Source: Stercorarius parasiticus
Lineage: Eukaryota > Chordata > Aves > Charadriiformes > Stercorariidae
NCBI GenBank assembly: GCA_013396915.1
Contig: VWZL01000187.1
Coordinates: 62,261 to 126,260, forward strand
DNA: 64,000 nt
Direction of reading: 5' to 3'
Under the pieces are notes generated by a model that saw only the letters and a list, made by a program, of their open reading frames with translations, was not told the DNA's origin and ran no database searches. The position numbers were made by a program, and so were the translations under genes. Below are positions 48,701-60,068 of this stretch, piece by piece. Numbering within the stretch: the first letter of the stretch is position 1; each line of letters opens with the position of its first letter.

Positions 48701-51700
48701 GCAGCTTGGTTATTTGTGGATGAAGCACAAGTTGCCCTGTGATTAACCCTCTGGAGGGGTCCTGCCCACATCTGTCCCAACGGGAGCTGGAATCTCCATG
48801 CTTCCTTTGCTAATTGAGCCTGGATTGTATTAGCTAATCCCATCCTCAAATCCCCCAGCTGTTCAAAGCTTTATAAGAGCAACCACACATGCCGGCTGGG
48901 AGGCTGCGCTCGTGTCCTGTTGGGACAGGGATTACAGAAGCAAAGTGTGTGGGGGTTTTGGGGTGGGGTTTTTCTGCTTGGGGTTTTTTATTTGGAGGGG
49001 GGGAGTATTATTTTTGGCAATCTGTAGCCAGCTGCCATCATCACTATCTCCCCGTCCACAGAGAATATGCGTCATAAGAAAAAAACACTGTCATGAAGTG
49101 ATGACAAGTGAAGTAAAACTAGGGATACATGGACTTAATATCAGATAGTGTGTGCTCCGGTGGTCCTCTCTCTGCCATGGGGCCCACCTCCAGGCTTGTT
49201 CCTTTTCTTGCACCGACCACTGGGACAGGCTGGTTTGGAGATGATGGCCTGCCCTGCCCTTTCCCAGGGGGATACTCCAGGTTGCGACCAGGAAGCACCA
49301 CCAAGGCCCTTGGAGTGATGGCGAGAAGCAGGTGAGGGCCCTGGCCAGCATGGGCTGCAAGTATTCACCAGCTACATGGGGAAAGCAAACAAACTGGATG
49401 GACAGGGTCAAGGGCATTCCCTGTCCAGGAGGTACTGCAGCAGCCAGACCACCAGCCCAGAGCAGCGTCTCCTCTCCAGAGCCCCTGCCTGAATGGCAGG
49501 AGGAGATGCTCTGCCACAGTTTTGCTTTTTAAAGAGAGCCAAGGACTCAGTCATTATAATCTTATCTGTGTCACGCTCATTTGATTGAGCTTTTGTAGCC
49601 TCTTCTCCCACTCAAACTACCTCAAGGGGGAGAGGGGACTGGAGCAGCTGTGGGAGCCCCTGGCCACGGCGTACAAAGCCCGCTTGTTATCGGCACTGTC
49701 ATATGCCTCCCTGCCCCCTCTCTCTTCCCAGCCCCACCACAACCACTACATCCCGAAAGCACAAGCCGAGCATCCATCAAAAGGGCTATTATCCCACGAT
49801 TTCTTAACAGCCACTGTTGCTCTACGGAGAACCGAGCTCCCCCTTTGACACAGTCCCCCGAGCAAAGGAAGAGCGGTGCCTGTCGCTGGTTGGCATACTG
49901 ATTTGCAGCCCGTCGCAGTGGCCAGGGTGGGATGGTGGGGCTGCTGCCTGCACATGGGACTGCGTTAGGGATTAAAGGCTTCATTCTGGTCCTATGAGGT
50001 AGACGGGTCCTACAGAGATCTTACTTTGGTTCTCCAGATGTTAGCAGGGGGGTAACACCCATGGAGGGTGGTTAAGAGACCACATTAGGGCTTCGTTCTT
50101 TATGGCATCTTTATGATGTTTTTAATCTGTTCTTCCCAGGAAAGAGGGGCTGGATTCGGAATTTTTTTTTCGGAGCTGGGTCTCATGGTGGTGTTTTGAA
50201 CAAAAGGGGCACCTACGGCCCCCGGTACGTTCTCTTCCTACAGCAAGATGGGGTGTCAGAGTGGTGACAATCTCCCCAAGAGCAAGGAGAAGTCCCAGGG
50301 GTGGTGGACAGGTGCTGCTGGGGGCAGTCAGTCCCTCTGCTCCAGCAGGAAAGGGAGGGCTGGGGGAGAAAAGGGGCACAGCAAAAAAAGCCACCAACCT
50401 CTGGAGTAGGTAAAGGGTCTGCAGTGCACAGAGAGGCGGTTTCCAGGGATGTGGGCATTGACCAAAGCAGCTTGCTGAGTGGTAGCAGGTATTAACATCC
50501 TGAGAGCCTGCTGAAGGACGGCCCTGTGCTCTTTCGCTGGGCAGCAGGTGCTGTCACTGGTTGCCCCTGGCTTCATCACAGGTGCATTTATTCTTGATGC
50601 ATATGAGCAGGCAGACCAGTCGCAGCACAGACAATGCCACCCCACCCGAAAGATCTACCACCTGTGGCACCATGGGCGAAGCTGGAGTCCTGGCAGGGAT
50701 AGGAAGATGCCCCAGCACATTGGGGACCACAGCCAGGAGGAGATCTGTGCACCACAGGTGGAAACTAAGATTTGCTCAGTCACACAATGTGGAGCATAAC
50801 TGATAAAAAGGTGTCACATTTTTTCCTGTTGTTTTTTTTCAGTCCCCTGGAGTAAAAGGCACTGTTGGCACTACCAGTCTTGGGAACCGGGCATCTTTGC
50901 TGGCCGTGAGCAATGCTGAACCCATCTCAAAAGAGCTTTGCTTTTTTTGTCTGCACACAGAGAAACTCCCTGTGGGTTTGTGCCTGTTTGTCTTCCTGTT
51001 CTCGGGGGGTTTCTCTTACAGCTGGCATGTTGAAAACAAGACTCAGTGATGGTCTCCCTCCTGCCAGTGAGGGATGGTGCTTGGAGCTCCGGTTGGCCTG
51101 AAGTTTCCCTTCGTGCCATCACGGTTGCTCTGAGCCATGTGCCTTGTTGCTGAGTCAACGTTCCGGAAAAAAATACGTTGGAAGAGCTATGGCTGGCCGG
51201 GACCTGTGGTCGCATCTTAGTGGGCTTTGGGTACGGTTTTCCACTTGAGAGGGCTTCTCTAGTGCAAGTTTTCTTGGCTATTGAGAAAATACCTAAACCG
51301 AACAATGAAGACTAACTGTACTGGAGAAGCCATGGGCATTTACAGACATGCAAAAAAGCCGTCATGCTTGATCTCAGACCTTACAGAACAATTGTTTTAT
51401 GAAAAATTGAGGTTGTTCAATTTTCCACTGAAATATTTGGACATAAAGACGATGACTTTATTAGAAAAAATGAATTTTTGTTATCCCATAATTCCAAGGC
51501 CTCTGGCATGGGAAAGGCTTTTCTACCTGAGGTGAACATCTCAGCATGCTCAGCAGGTCTAGTGCTGTTCCAGTGTGAACCTAGGATGAATTTTAAATCT
51601 GGTTTTCCTTCCCTAAGGTGTCCCTGACTCTTCACTAAGAAGGCATGCTGAGAAAATTATAGCCCCTCAGCTATTAGAAAACTATAGTGCTCTTATTGGA

Positions 51701-52850
51701 AAGAGCAGAGGCTCTTTTTAAATTTACAGGTATGAAATTCAGCTGCTTGAATTTGGGGAAGTTCACCATCCCCCAAAATTAGCCAGCCATACAGACCTCA
51801 GCTGCAACCTCAGCTGGGCTGGTTAAAGCTGGGTTCTTTCATCCAAACCTTTTAAAATAGGGAAAATGTCGGAAATTTGGGCCACCCGTTTTTCCCACTC
51901 ACAGATGAGCCGTGGCTCTGTGCAACAAGAGAGGTTTCTGTCATGATGAAGGCATTTCAGAGAGCTAATTTACTTGTTCTACTGGGCGTGCTAGCACGGG
52001 GATCCTGCATGCAAAAAGACACAGCAAATTGATTGCAAGTGGTTTGCTTGAAAGAAGAAGCAGGAGGTGTGTTAAGCAGATGTCTTCGTGGCAATAAGGC
52101 AAATTAAGTGGAGGAGTTCCCATATTTTCCTGTGTTTCTGCTTACTGTGGGGTCTCTGGACTATTTTAATAACTGATCAAAAAAGAAGGGAGAGTATGAG
52201 CAGACAGCCGTAACGGTGGAAGGCCAGCCAGCCGGGATGTTTGCAAGCAAAAAGGTTTGCAAGCTGCCGTACTGCCAAAATTCCCCGAAGGAGAAAAATT
52301 TACTGGGATGATTGGCTCCCAAGAGGCAAATTTTTTCTATGATAAGTGCCATGCGTGGCTCCAGCTTCTGTTTTTCTACTCGGGGCTTGGATTTCCCATT
52401 ATGCAAGCCTATTTGGCTTTTTAATCCACTACTTTCTTCTGAAATGTATGAGACTGGGAATGCTTTGTTGCACTAAAGGAGAGGTGGCTTACGCAAGAAA
52501 CTGATCTAAGGCCCTGACCAGGGCAGGGGGAGACCTGGGGGCTTTTTCCCTAATTTCGGAGAATTCAGATGCTCAAAACTAGACACCACAGAGCAAGCGC
52601 TGGGGTGGGGGAAGACCACTCCTTTTCCAGCCTGTGCAGACACTACAGGGAGCAAAACCTCATCCTGCCTCACATTTTTATGGCCCCCCAGCCTCCCAGG
52701 CCAACAGAAGTTTAGGATTTTCCAGAGATGCCGTCTGCATTTTTTGCATGGTGGGGTCAAATCCTGCTTTCAGTCCCTGCAAACTTTTTTCCTTCCACAG
52801 CATCCCCTCGGGCTGAACTTCACCATGTCCTTGTCTGGCAGTCTCAGCGC
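42791..52850. other. Intergenic region between CLDN23 and PRAG1, right part
   Basis: No gene recognised on either strand. A GC-rich patch at about 45.54–45.66 kb contains ggtggggatgagccgggg and could be a small non-coding first exon, but there is no partner exon to prove it. Homeobox-like TAATTG, TAATCC and TAATCCC sites cluster at about 48.80–48.85 kb next to TTCAAAG. Everything else appears unremarkable. Confidence 0.5.
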
Positions 52851-53765
52851 CGATGAGTGCACTCTCTGGCTCCCAGTGTTTTCCAGTTGGGTCCAGGACC
52901 GTCCTCAAGCCTGGTGTCGGGGGTGTGGGGTGTGCCTGTGCTGGCTGTGTCCTTGCAAGGAGTGGGGGGTGTGTGTGTAGGGGTCTGTGCGGTCTGGGGT
53001 ACGTGAGTGCCTGCATCCCCCCGAGGGGGTTGGTACCCACGGGCGATGTCCCTGAGACGGTGTGTGTCTGCGTGGGCGCTGCTGGGGAANNNNNNNNNNN
53101 NNNNNNNNNNNNNNNNNNNNNNNNNNNNNNNNNNNNNNNNAGCGGGGAGCGGGGCCGGGGGCGGGCACCAGGCTTCCGCCTCCCGGGACAAAGCCGGGCT
53201 GGGAGGGACCCCGGCCGCCGCTCGGGGCCGGGGCGGGGCTGCCGGGGGGCCGGGGCCGGGGCCGTGCCGGTGCCCACCGAGCATGCGGGCGGAGGGAACG
53301 AAGCATGGCCCCGGGTGCTCACCGGTCCCCACTGGCACCGGGAGCCCCGGCGGGCCCTGCCCGGTAAACTTTTCCCGGTCCCAGTGGACTCCCGGCGCCC
53401 CGGGGGGGCCCGTCCTGCAGCCAGGGCTGCTTGGAGGGTTGGGGGTTTCTTTCTGGGCCGGAGCATCCTGGTGTCGCATCCTAGCATCTCTCTCCTAGAT
53501 AACAGGTAGCCTTTATACCGGGTCCTTGCCGGTGCCCCGGCAGGCGCGGGGGCTCCGGGGGTGCCTCAGACCCAGGTCCTGGTTCTCGGCTCGTCCGGGG
53601 CGGGGGGGGATCGCGTTTCCCCGCACGGCACCGCGTGGGTTGGTGTGGGCTGGGTAGCGGCACCCCCGCCGGTGTGCGGACACGGGGCCGCCCCACTGTC
53701 TGGGCAACGAGGAGCAACGGCTGATTTAGCTGCAGAAAGGGAAATCCCGGTCTTTAAAAGGCAGT
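52850..53765 (+). promoter_or_regulatory. PRAG1: CpG-rich island, likely PRAG1 promoter and non-coding first exon
   Basis: Very GC- and CpG-rich sequence, broken by a 51-N gap at 53090–53140, lies 2–2.7 kb upstream of the first PRAG1 coding exon and has no domain-bearing frame. Such islands normally mark the first exon of broadly expressed genes. A possible donor (ataacag then gtagcc) occurs near 53505. The window shows no other gene that would use it. Confidence 0.55.
53090..53140. other. Assembly gap (51 N)
   Basis: Unknown bases inside the GC-rich island upstream of PRAG1. Confidence 1.
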
Positions 53766-55615
53766 TGGCAGCGCCGATTGTTAAAGCAGAAGTGAAGAGT
53801 TTTTTCTGGCTCCGGTCCCTGCTTTCCTCCCTTTGATTTTTCTTTTTTCTTTGCTGGCTCTCATCAGGACACTTGTTCAACTTTGGGTGATGCCGGACAC
53901 TGCTTGCTAGATCTAAAAGGAAACAAAGAACAGAATATTTTTTTAAAGATGTTTTTTTCCCTGCAAATAGTGTTAATCTCGTTGAATATGTTGGGGTATG
54001 TCCAAGAGTGAGTTGCTGTCCTTTGGTTAATTTAGACTCTGTGAAGTCCATGGAAAAACCTGTCTAATATAGTCTCTTCCCTAAAAAGAGAGAGGCATGC
54101 ACCAATCTCATTGGTGAATCCCACTGATATTCCCTTTTTTTTTTTCTGCCCTTTATGAGATAGATCCTAATTTATCAGCCTGCCAGACAGAATGAGTCTG
54201 CAGGTACTAATGCTTTAGCCGATCAAAGCCTCCCTTCCCAAAGGTGGCATTTGCATTCACATGATGCTTGTGGGTCAGTGGCTCTCACACCCCACCCCCT
54301 CTTCGCTTTGTCCCATCCAAGCTCTTATTCTTTCTTTTTGCCATGCAATAGGGTGGCTGTTGGGAGGCTGCCCAGGGCATCTCTGAGCCCTGAGGCAAGA
54401 GGCTTTACAGAGGCACAGGCTGGTGTAGAGGTCTATGCAAGTGCAAAGGTGTCCATAGCTATGGTGGTGTTGCAGTATGCGTGTGTGGAGGAAGTGCTGA
54501 AAGATTAGGCTGTTAAATTTTGCTCTTGTGCCATCAGGATTCGGGTGTAAAAGTGCCTGTTCACTTGGAGACCCTCAGGGAATGAGCCTCAGTTTGCATT
54601 GGGATCAACTGGCCAGGAGATGATGACCTGAAGTTAGTTGGGTGGGGAAGGACTCTGTGGAGAGATGTGGGAGACTTGTGTGCCCTGATACCCGTAGCAG
54701 CCAGCTGCAGTTTTCCTGATCTAGTTGTGTTTTCTCATCTTCTCTTCCCTAATCCACTGAGCTTTGTGGGAGACCTCGTCTGAAGTGTCTCCAAAGTTGT
54801 TAGCTCCAGGTAGCTACTGGCTGAGTGCAATCAGACTTGGCTGTGTGGGGAGGGGGGGCACAGGAATGCAGGAATGTCTTGTTCCTGGGGCATTTCCTCC
54901 TGGGGAAGGAAGATGGGAAGGGATCCTTGTCTGTAAGTAATCCAACAGCAAAACGTTTCTCCCCTCGCAGACAATGAATCGTTTCAGCGAGCTGACACTG
55001 TTATTTGTGGCTCCTGGCAAACCAGATAAGAGCTTTCTGCCAGGCACTTGCTCAAATCAGTGCCAGCCCCAGCCTTGCTGATTGCCTTTCTCCATTGCAC
55101 TGGGTGGGAGAGAAGCCTTTGTGTACCACGGCAGTAATCACAGTGGTGCTTCTGGGTGAAGGAAGGTTGTTGATGGTCCCCTTGGTTACACCGCTGCTGA
55201 TTCTGGTCCTTGTATCCCCAGGCCTTTTTATTTTCCAGAGGGAGGATGCTACTTTGGAGAAGGAATTTTCCCCACCTGGCTCTCTTTGTGGGGCTGTGAA
55301 CAGCTATTTCCAAGACCTCTTTCCTTTACCCTTGATCTAAACCTCGCACAAGGCTCGTTATACATGCTCGTTAAACAGGGAATTAAATCACATAGGAATG
55401 CTGCTTGCTTGATGTCTTCTCTATTACAGAGCTATGCTTAGAAGTTGAGGCTTTTTAAGTGATTGTGTGGGCTTTAGCTAAGCTGCAAAAAAAACCTTGT
55501 AAACAATAAGCCTTTGTGATGAAGGCAGAGTAAGTGTAATTATCACCTGTCCTATTAAAAATCTTCCTATTTTTGGGCATAACCAAACTAATCAGACAGT
55601 GTTGTGCTTTTCCAG
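53766..55615 (+). other. PRAG1: Presumed PRAG1 5' intron
   Basis: No coding sequence recognised. It ends in a pyrimidine-rich tract and an AG at 55614–55615, a plausible acceptor for the exon that contains the PRAG1 start codon. Confidence 0.5.
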
Positions 55616-55725
55616 ATAACTAGGTGATCTTTAAGAGTGGCTCTGGGAAGCAAATGCAAAATGAGCAGCGGAGGACAGTGCAGAGGACGCAGAGGGCTCT
55701 TGATCTGAGCCACGAGGATTTGAAG
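55616..55725 (+). other. PRAG1: PRAG1 5' UTR or N-terminal extension
   Basis: From the likely acceptor to the chosen ATG. An in-frame ATG at 55654 opens a 24-residue extension. Its last residues (LDLSHEDLK) resemble the human extension LCLNPESLK, so translation from the upstream ATG is possible. Confidence 0.5.
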
Positions 55726-58700
55726 ATGTCTGCGTGCAGTGACTTTGTGGAACACGTTTGGAAGCCTGGCTCCTGCAAAAACTGCTTCAACCCAAAGAGT
55801 TCCCATCGGCTGCAAACACCCTCAGACGTGGGAGCTTGTGGTACCCTCCCGAATGGAGTTAGGACCAAGCCTGAGAGCCCCACGTTGGAAGACGAAGGTG
55901 TAAATACCTCCCCCTTCTCAAAGCCAACAATTGCTGTGAAGCCAACTATGATAAACTCGGATGTTTCTGATGCGTGGGCAGATGTGAATATGAATGCAGA
56001 TCTGTCACAGGTAATGATTAATCCAGTCAAAGCATGACTTCCCGTTACTTGCCTCTCCTCAGGAGTGCTAGGAATATCTGTTAAAATGGTTTCCTTCCCT
56101 TTGTTTTTCCTTCTGGTCTTGACTCGGGTTTTTAAGCCTTATATTGGCTTCTCAAAGAATCTTTGGCTGAAGCCGAATGAGATGTTGCTCACAAGGCATG
56201 TGCAAAGGAGCTTAAAAATACGTTGTTAGCTCAGGAACTTCCGGATTTTGAATGAGGATGCGGGTTAAAGTTATTTTCCTGGGAAGTTACACTGGAAAGA
56301 AATCCTGTCTGGTTGCAGTCAGTGCTAACGGGATCCATGGTCTTCATGGGTGGGGAAGAAAGTGCCCTACCTTCCTAGCCCAGCTCCTTGGGCTCCCAAC
56401 CTTTGCCAGAGCAGTAGTGCCCTCTGGGTGTAGCACTGCTGCCTGCCTGCAAACTGGCAAGCCCTGGTGGTGTGAGCTGCTGTCGGGATGGGTGGTTCGC
56501 GCCCCTCCCTGCCCGGTTGATATCAGCACTTGCCCCAGCCACGCAGGGTGAAGCCTGGGCTGCTCTCACCCTGCTCGTGACGTAGGTGTGCTGGTGTGTC
56601 CACCCTTGTCCCAGAGGAGGGGTAGGGCTCTCCGGCTGTCATCTTAGCCTCCCATTGCTCTCCTCTGCTTCTTTTCTAGGGATAAAGGGCACACAAGCAC
56701 AGGGTGCCATTGTCGGTGGGGTTTGAGCTGTGTGCACAGATTTGGCCCCAGGCTGAGTTTTGCACTACAGGACCAGGTTCTGCCACCCTGGGAGGGGGGT
56801 TTTCTTTGCCAACATGCGTTACCCCCTGCCTTTCCCGCTGCTCCTCTCCCTTGGCAAGCAGGATAGATATCCCTCAGATGAAGAGATTTCAGATGCATTT
56901 CCCCACCGGCTCCCCAGTCCCTACTGCTCAGCGTAGCCAAGCTGCTATCCCAGGATAACCTGTGGTAGTTTGTGTCTGTGCTCCGTAGCATGCGACTCCA
57001 GAGCAGCAGTGTGAAATGAAACAAAAATAAGCAGAGGGAGGTGCAAATATTCCTTTGCTCTCTGAATTGTTAATTGCACGGTGATTCGCAGACAGGATGA
57101 CAGATTGGACACGTTTCTGGCAGCAAACCCACAGAAAGAGAAAGGAGAATGGCAATGCACTGAAATAAGGCATTGTTGGTAATGCAAGGATTGCAAACGA
57201 TCCAGGAAATAGCGCAAGTGTAATTTAAGTAGAAAAGGTTTGCGGTAGTTATTGGTGGGGTGAGCACAGAGCAGCAAAACAGACTGTGGACACCAGAGGA
57301 CTTTCCTGTGGAGCTGGGTTATTTTCTCTTTTTTTTTTTTTTTTTTAAAAATATCTGTCTCTCATTTTGCCTATGCACATCCTGACAGCGCACTTGTCTC
57401 TTTGGCCCATGCAGGTCAGCTGGGGCATGGTTTCTGGCAAACACCTCCTTCTGAAATCAGGAGATGCGCAGCGGATCTGCCTCGACAATTTTGGCAATGG
57501 TGGTATGAGAAAGCCCTTCCTTCACAACCCACCGAGTGACTGCTTGTCTTGCTGTCCTCCTAGCTACACCATGGTGGGCCTGCGCAGCCTGGAGAGTCGA
57601 GTGGAGAGAAATGTCTCCATCCACAGCCTAGTGCTTGTGGGTGAGGTGGGCAAGCAGGAGGACAGAGCCAAGGACAAATTTGCCCTGCCGCATCGGACCC
57701 TTTGCCCTAATCCATCCACCTTGGGGGACAGAAGCGCCACAAACTCCAGCAAAAACTCTTCTTCCCAAGCCAGAGAAGGAGCAGCGCTTCCCTTGGAGGG
57801 TGACTGCGGTCGTCTCTCCTCTGGCTTCGAAAGTGAAGGGGGTGAGTACTGTTCAATCACAGACTGCCGCAGAGAGCACCCTGTCTCATGGGAGCCACGC
57901 TGTGCGGAGGGGAAGGGTGCCCGGTGTGAGAAGGAGAACTCTGCTCCCTATGGATGGAGGCAGCGGGATGCTCCAGAGATTCCCAGGCCAAGTGGCAGGG
58001 CGGTCAAGTTCAGCGAAGAGGAGCGTAGAGCTGTGAACGTGGCCTTCTGCATCACAAAAGACCAGGGTGATCCTCTCCCCTATGCCCTCTGTTCAGAGAG
58101 GAAAAAGCTGGCTCTCCACTCCGAGCCTGCCGCCCTCCCTGAGAGCACCAGGAGCAGCAAGGCAGCTGCCTTTGCTTTGTCCCAGGAGGACGAGGACTCA
58201 CCTCTCCCTGGAGATCCCTCTGTCACCGGAGGCCCCTGGCCTGAGGGTTCAAGCACTCCTCAGCAGGCTCTGGTGGAGCTGCGGCGCCCTTGCCTCACCG
58301 AGCCAGCCCACACTGATCCCATCTACGCCGAGAGCACCAAGAGGAAGAAGGCACAGATGAAGGCTGTCGGCGGACAGGCAAAAGCGGAGAAGCTGGCCCG
58401 TGGCACTGGCAAGGAGCAAGCTGATGAGATATGGAGGGATGGCGGCTGGGCTTTGGGTGGTGAGAAGGAATACCAGGACTCCACTGGCCAGGTGGCGGCA
58501 AAGATTACTATAATGACTGCGCACACTGAGGATGATCACAAGACAATATTCCTCAGCAGCCCTGACTCAGCGGTGGGAGTTCAGTGGCCATGCATCAGCC
58601 CTACTTCCCACACTGATTTTGGGGCTTCATCACCTGCCATTGAGCCTGGAGACATTTTTCAAGCACCTGGAAGCGAAAACAGCCCACGATTTCATCTGGC

Positions 58701-59249
58701 AGCACCTGCCAAGACTTCAGTTACTGAGGGTCCAGCCATTCCCCCAAAGATGTCCAAAAACAGCCAGCCGGGCAGTGAGGGGAACCGTGTGCCCGCAGTA
58801 AGCTCCCATGTGGCAAGGTTTGGTGATGACAACAGCCACGATGGAGCTGGTGTTCAGCTGCTGCCACGGAGCTGTACGGATACAGGTGCCTTTGGGGTGT
58901 CCCCTTCTCCATGCACTCATATCAACGGGGCCTCTGCAGAGGAGTCCAGCAGAGGCCTTGCAGGCTCATCCTATGACAGGAGGCAGAAATACTACACCCC
59001 AACGTGGACCAAGCAGTGCCGGATAGAGGAGGAGGAAGAGCAGGAGGAGGAGCAGGAGCTCTTAACCCACCCATGGGCAGTGGGAGCTGAGAATGGAAGA
59101 GCTGGTGCTGAGCTTGTGGATGATGGCCTGATGCTGGAGAGCCAGACCGGGATCAGCAAATCATCGTCTTTCTCCTTTGATTTCCCTAAAGACAAGAGCA
59201 ATGGTGTGGAGTTCGCACCACCGCCACCGCCGCCAAAAAAGCAGTCCAG
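55726..59249 (+). CDS. PRAG1: PRAG1 (pragmin), 5' two coding exons, continues beyond the window
   Basis: Cytoplasmic scaffold of the PEAK family; the family pseudokinase domain is C-terminal and lies outside the window. Coding exons are 55726–56010 (phase 0) and 57415–59249 (phase 2 donor), about 706 residues. Conserved blocks in order: MSACSDFVEHVWKPGSCKNC, LEDEGVN, KPTIAVKPTM, YTMVGL, SEGGEYCSI, PIYAESTKRKKA, LSSPDSAVGVQWP, CRIEEEEE, a proline run and a KQS end. All match human PRAG1 more closely than PEAK1. In mammals the EPIYA tyrosine, once phosphorylated, recruits Csk. The ATG at 55726 was chosen because PEAK1 also starts MSAC; an in-frame ATG at 55654 would add 24 residues ending LSHEDLK, resembling the human upstream NPESLK. 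The exon starting HLLKMNKS in human was not found before 64000. Confidence 0.95.
56011..57414 (+). other. PRAG1: PRAG1 intron between the two visible coding exons
   Basis: Begins gtaatg and ends catgcag. It contains a T tract at 57329–57346 and no other feature that I can support. Confidence 0.85.
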
Positions 59250-60035
59250 GTACAGCCCTGTGAGTGTGTGCGTGGTGGTCTGTTAACTATTTGCAATCGG
59301 GATGTTTGCTGCAGGGATTGATTGACTAGGAGGTGCTTGCCGTTCTTTTCTTTCTTCCTTTTCTGTTCAAAGGTGGGCTTTCAGGAGTATGGGAGGTGAC
59401 TGCACAGCTGAAAAGCCACATACTTTTTTGCTCCGAAAAGCTGTCATATCTTTGCAAGTACTGGTTCACATGCCATGCGTACTTGCAACAGCCCTTCAGG
59501 GCTGCAAGTTACGGCCTTGGGTCCCAATATTCAAGTGAGAGCAAGGTCTGTGTTTGGGATGGCTGGTGTTTCGCAGGTCAGCTTCATTCTATCTTGGCAC
59601 AGTCCCTTAACGTTGAATAGGATAGAAAACCCGGGGTTGTGAGCTCCTTTTGTAGGTAGAACTGGGCAACCTCTCTTGATGCTAATAGCAAGGGCCTCTG
59701 AAATCCTCATTTTCAGTTTGTCTCTACTGTCTTTTTGTTTCCGAGGTTAACTTTTGAAGCTGCAGTTTCCCAGGGAGGGCTCCTTGCAGGCAAGCAGGTA
59801 ATTGGAGCTTGCCTAACGTGTGCTCACGATGTGTGGGAGCTGCCTGGCTTCAGGCAGACTTCCCCTTGCTGCTCCCCTGGAAGTCAGGTTTGCAGGCAGG
59901 GTGACAGCAGGCCCTACAAAACAAATGCGAATGAGGGAGAGCTGTCCATCTGGGAAGGAAGTAGCTCTGCTAAGCAATTAAAAAAACAGGCTTCTGATAC
60001 TGTGTGTGCATTCAGTATCTGCAGCTGTGTGTATC

Positions 60036-60068
60036 AAAAAAAAAAAAGGAAAGAAAAAAAAAGAGAAA
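60036..60068. repeat. A-rich tract
   Basis: Interrupted poly-A with G and GG breaks. Confidence 0.75.

Noticed and set aside
57367..57414. Open frame extending the second PRAG1 exon upstream to an ATG at 57367
   Set aside because: The sequence before 57415 ends in a pyrimidine tract and gcag, and PRAG1 homology starts exactly at 57415 in phase with the previous exon. The upstream part is intron.
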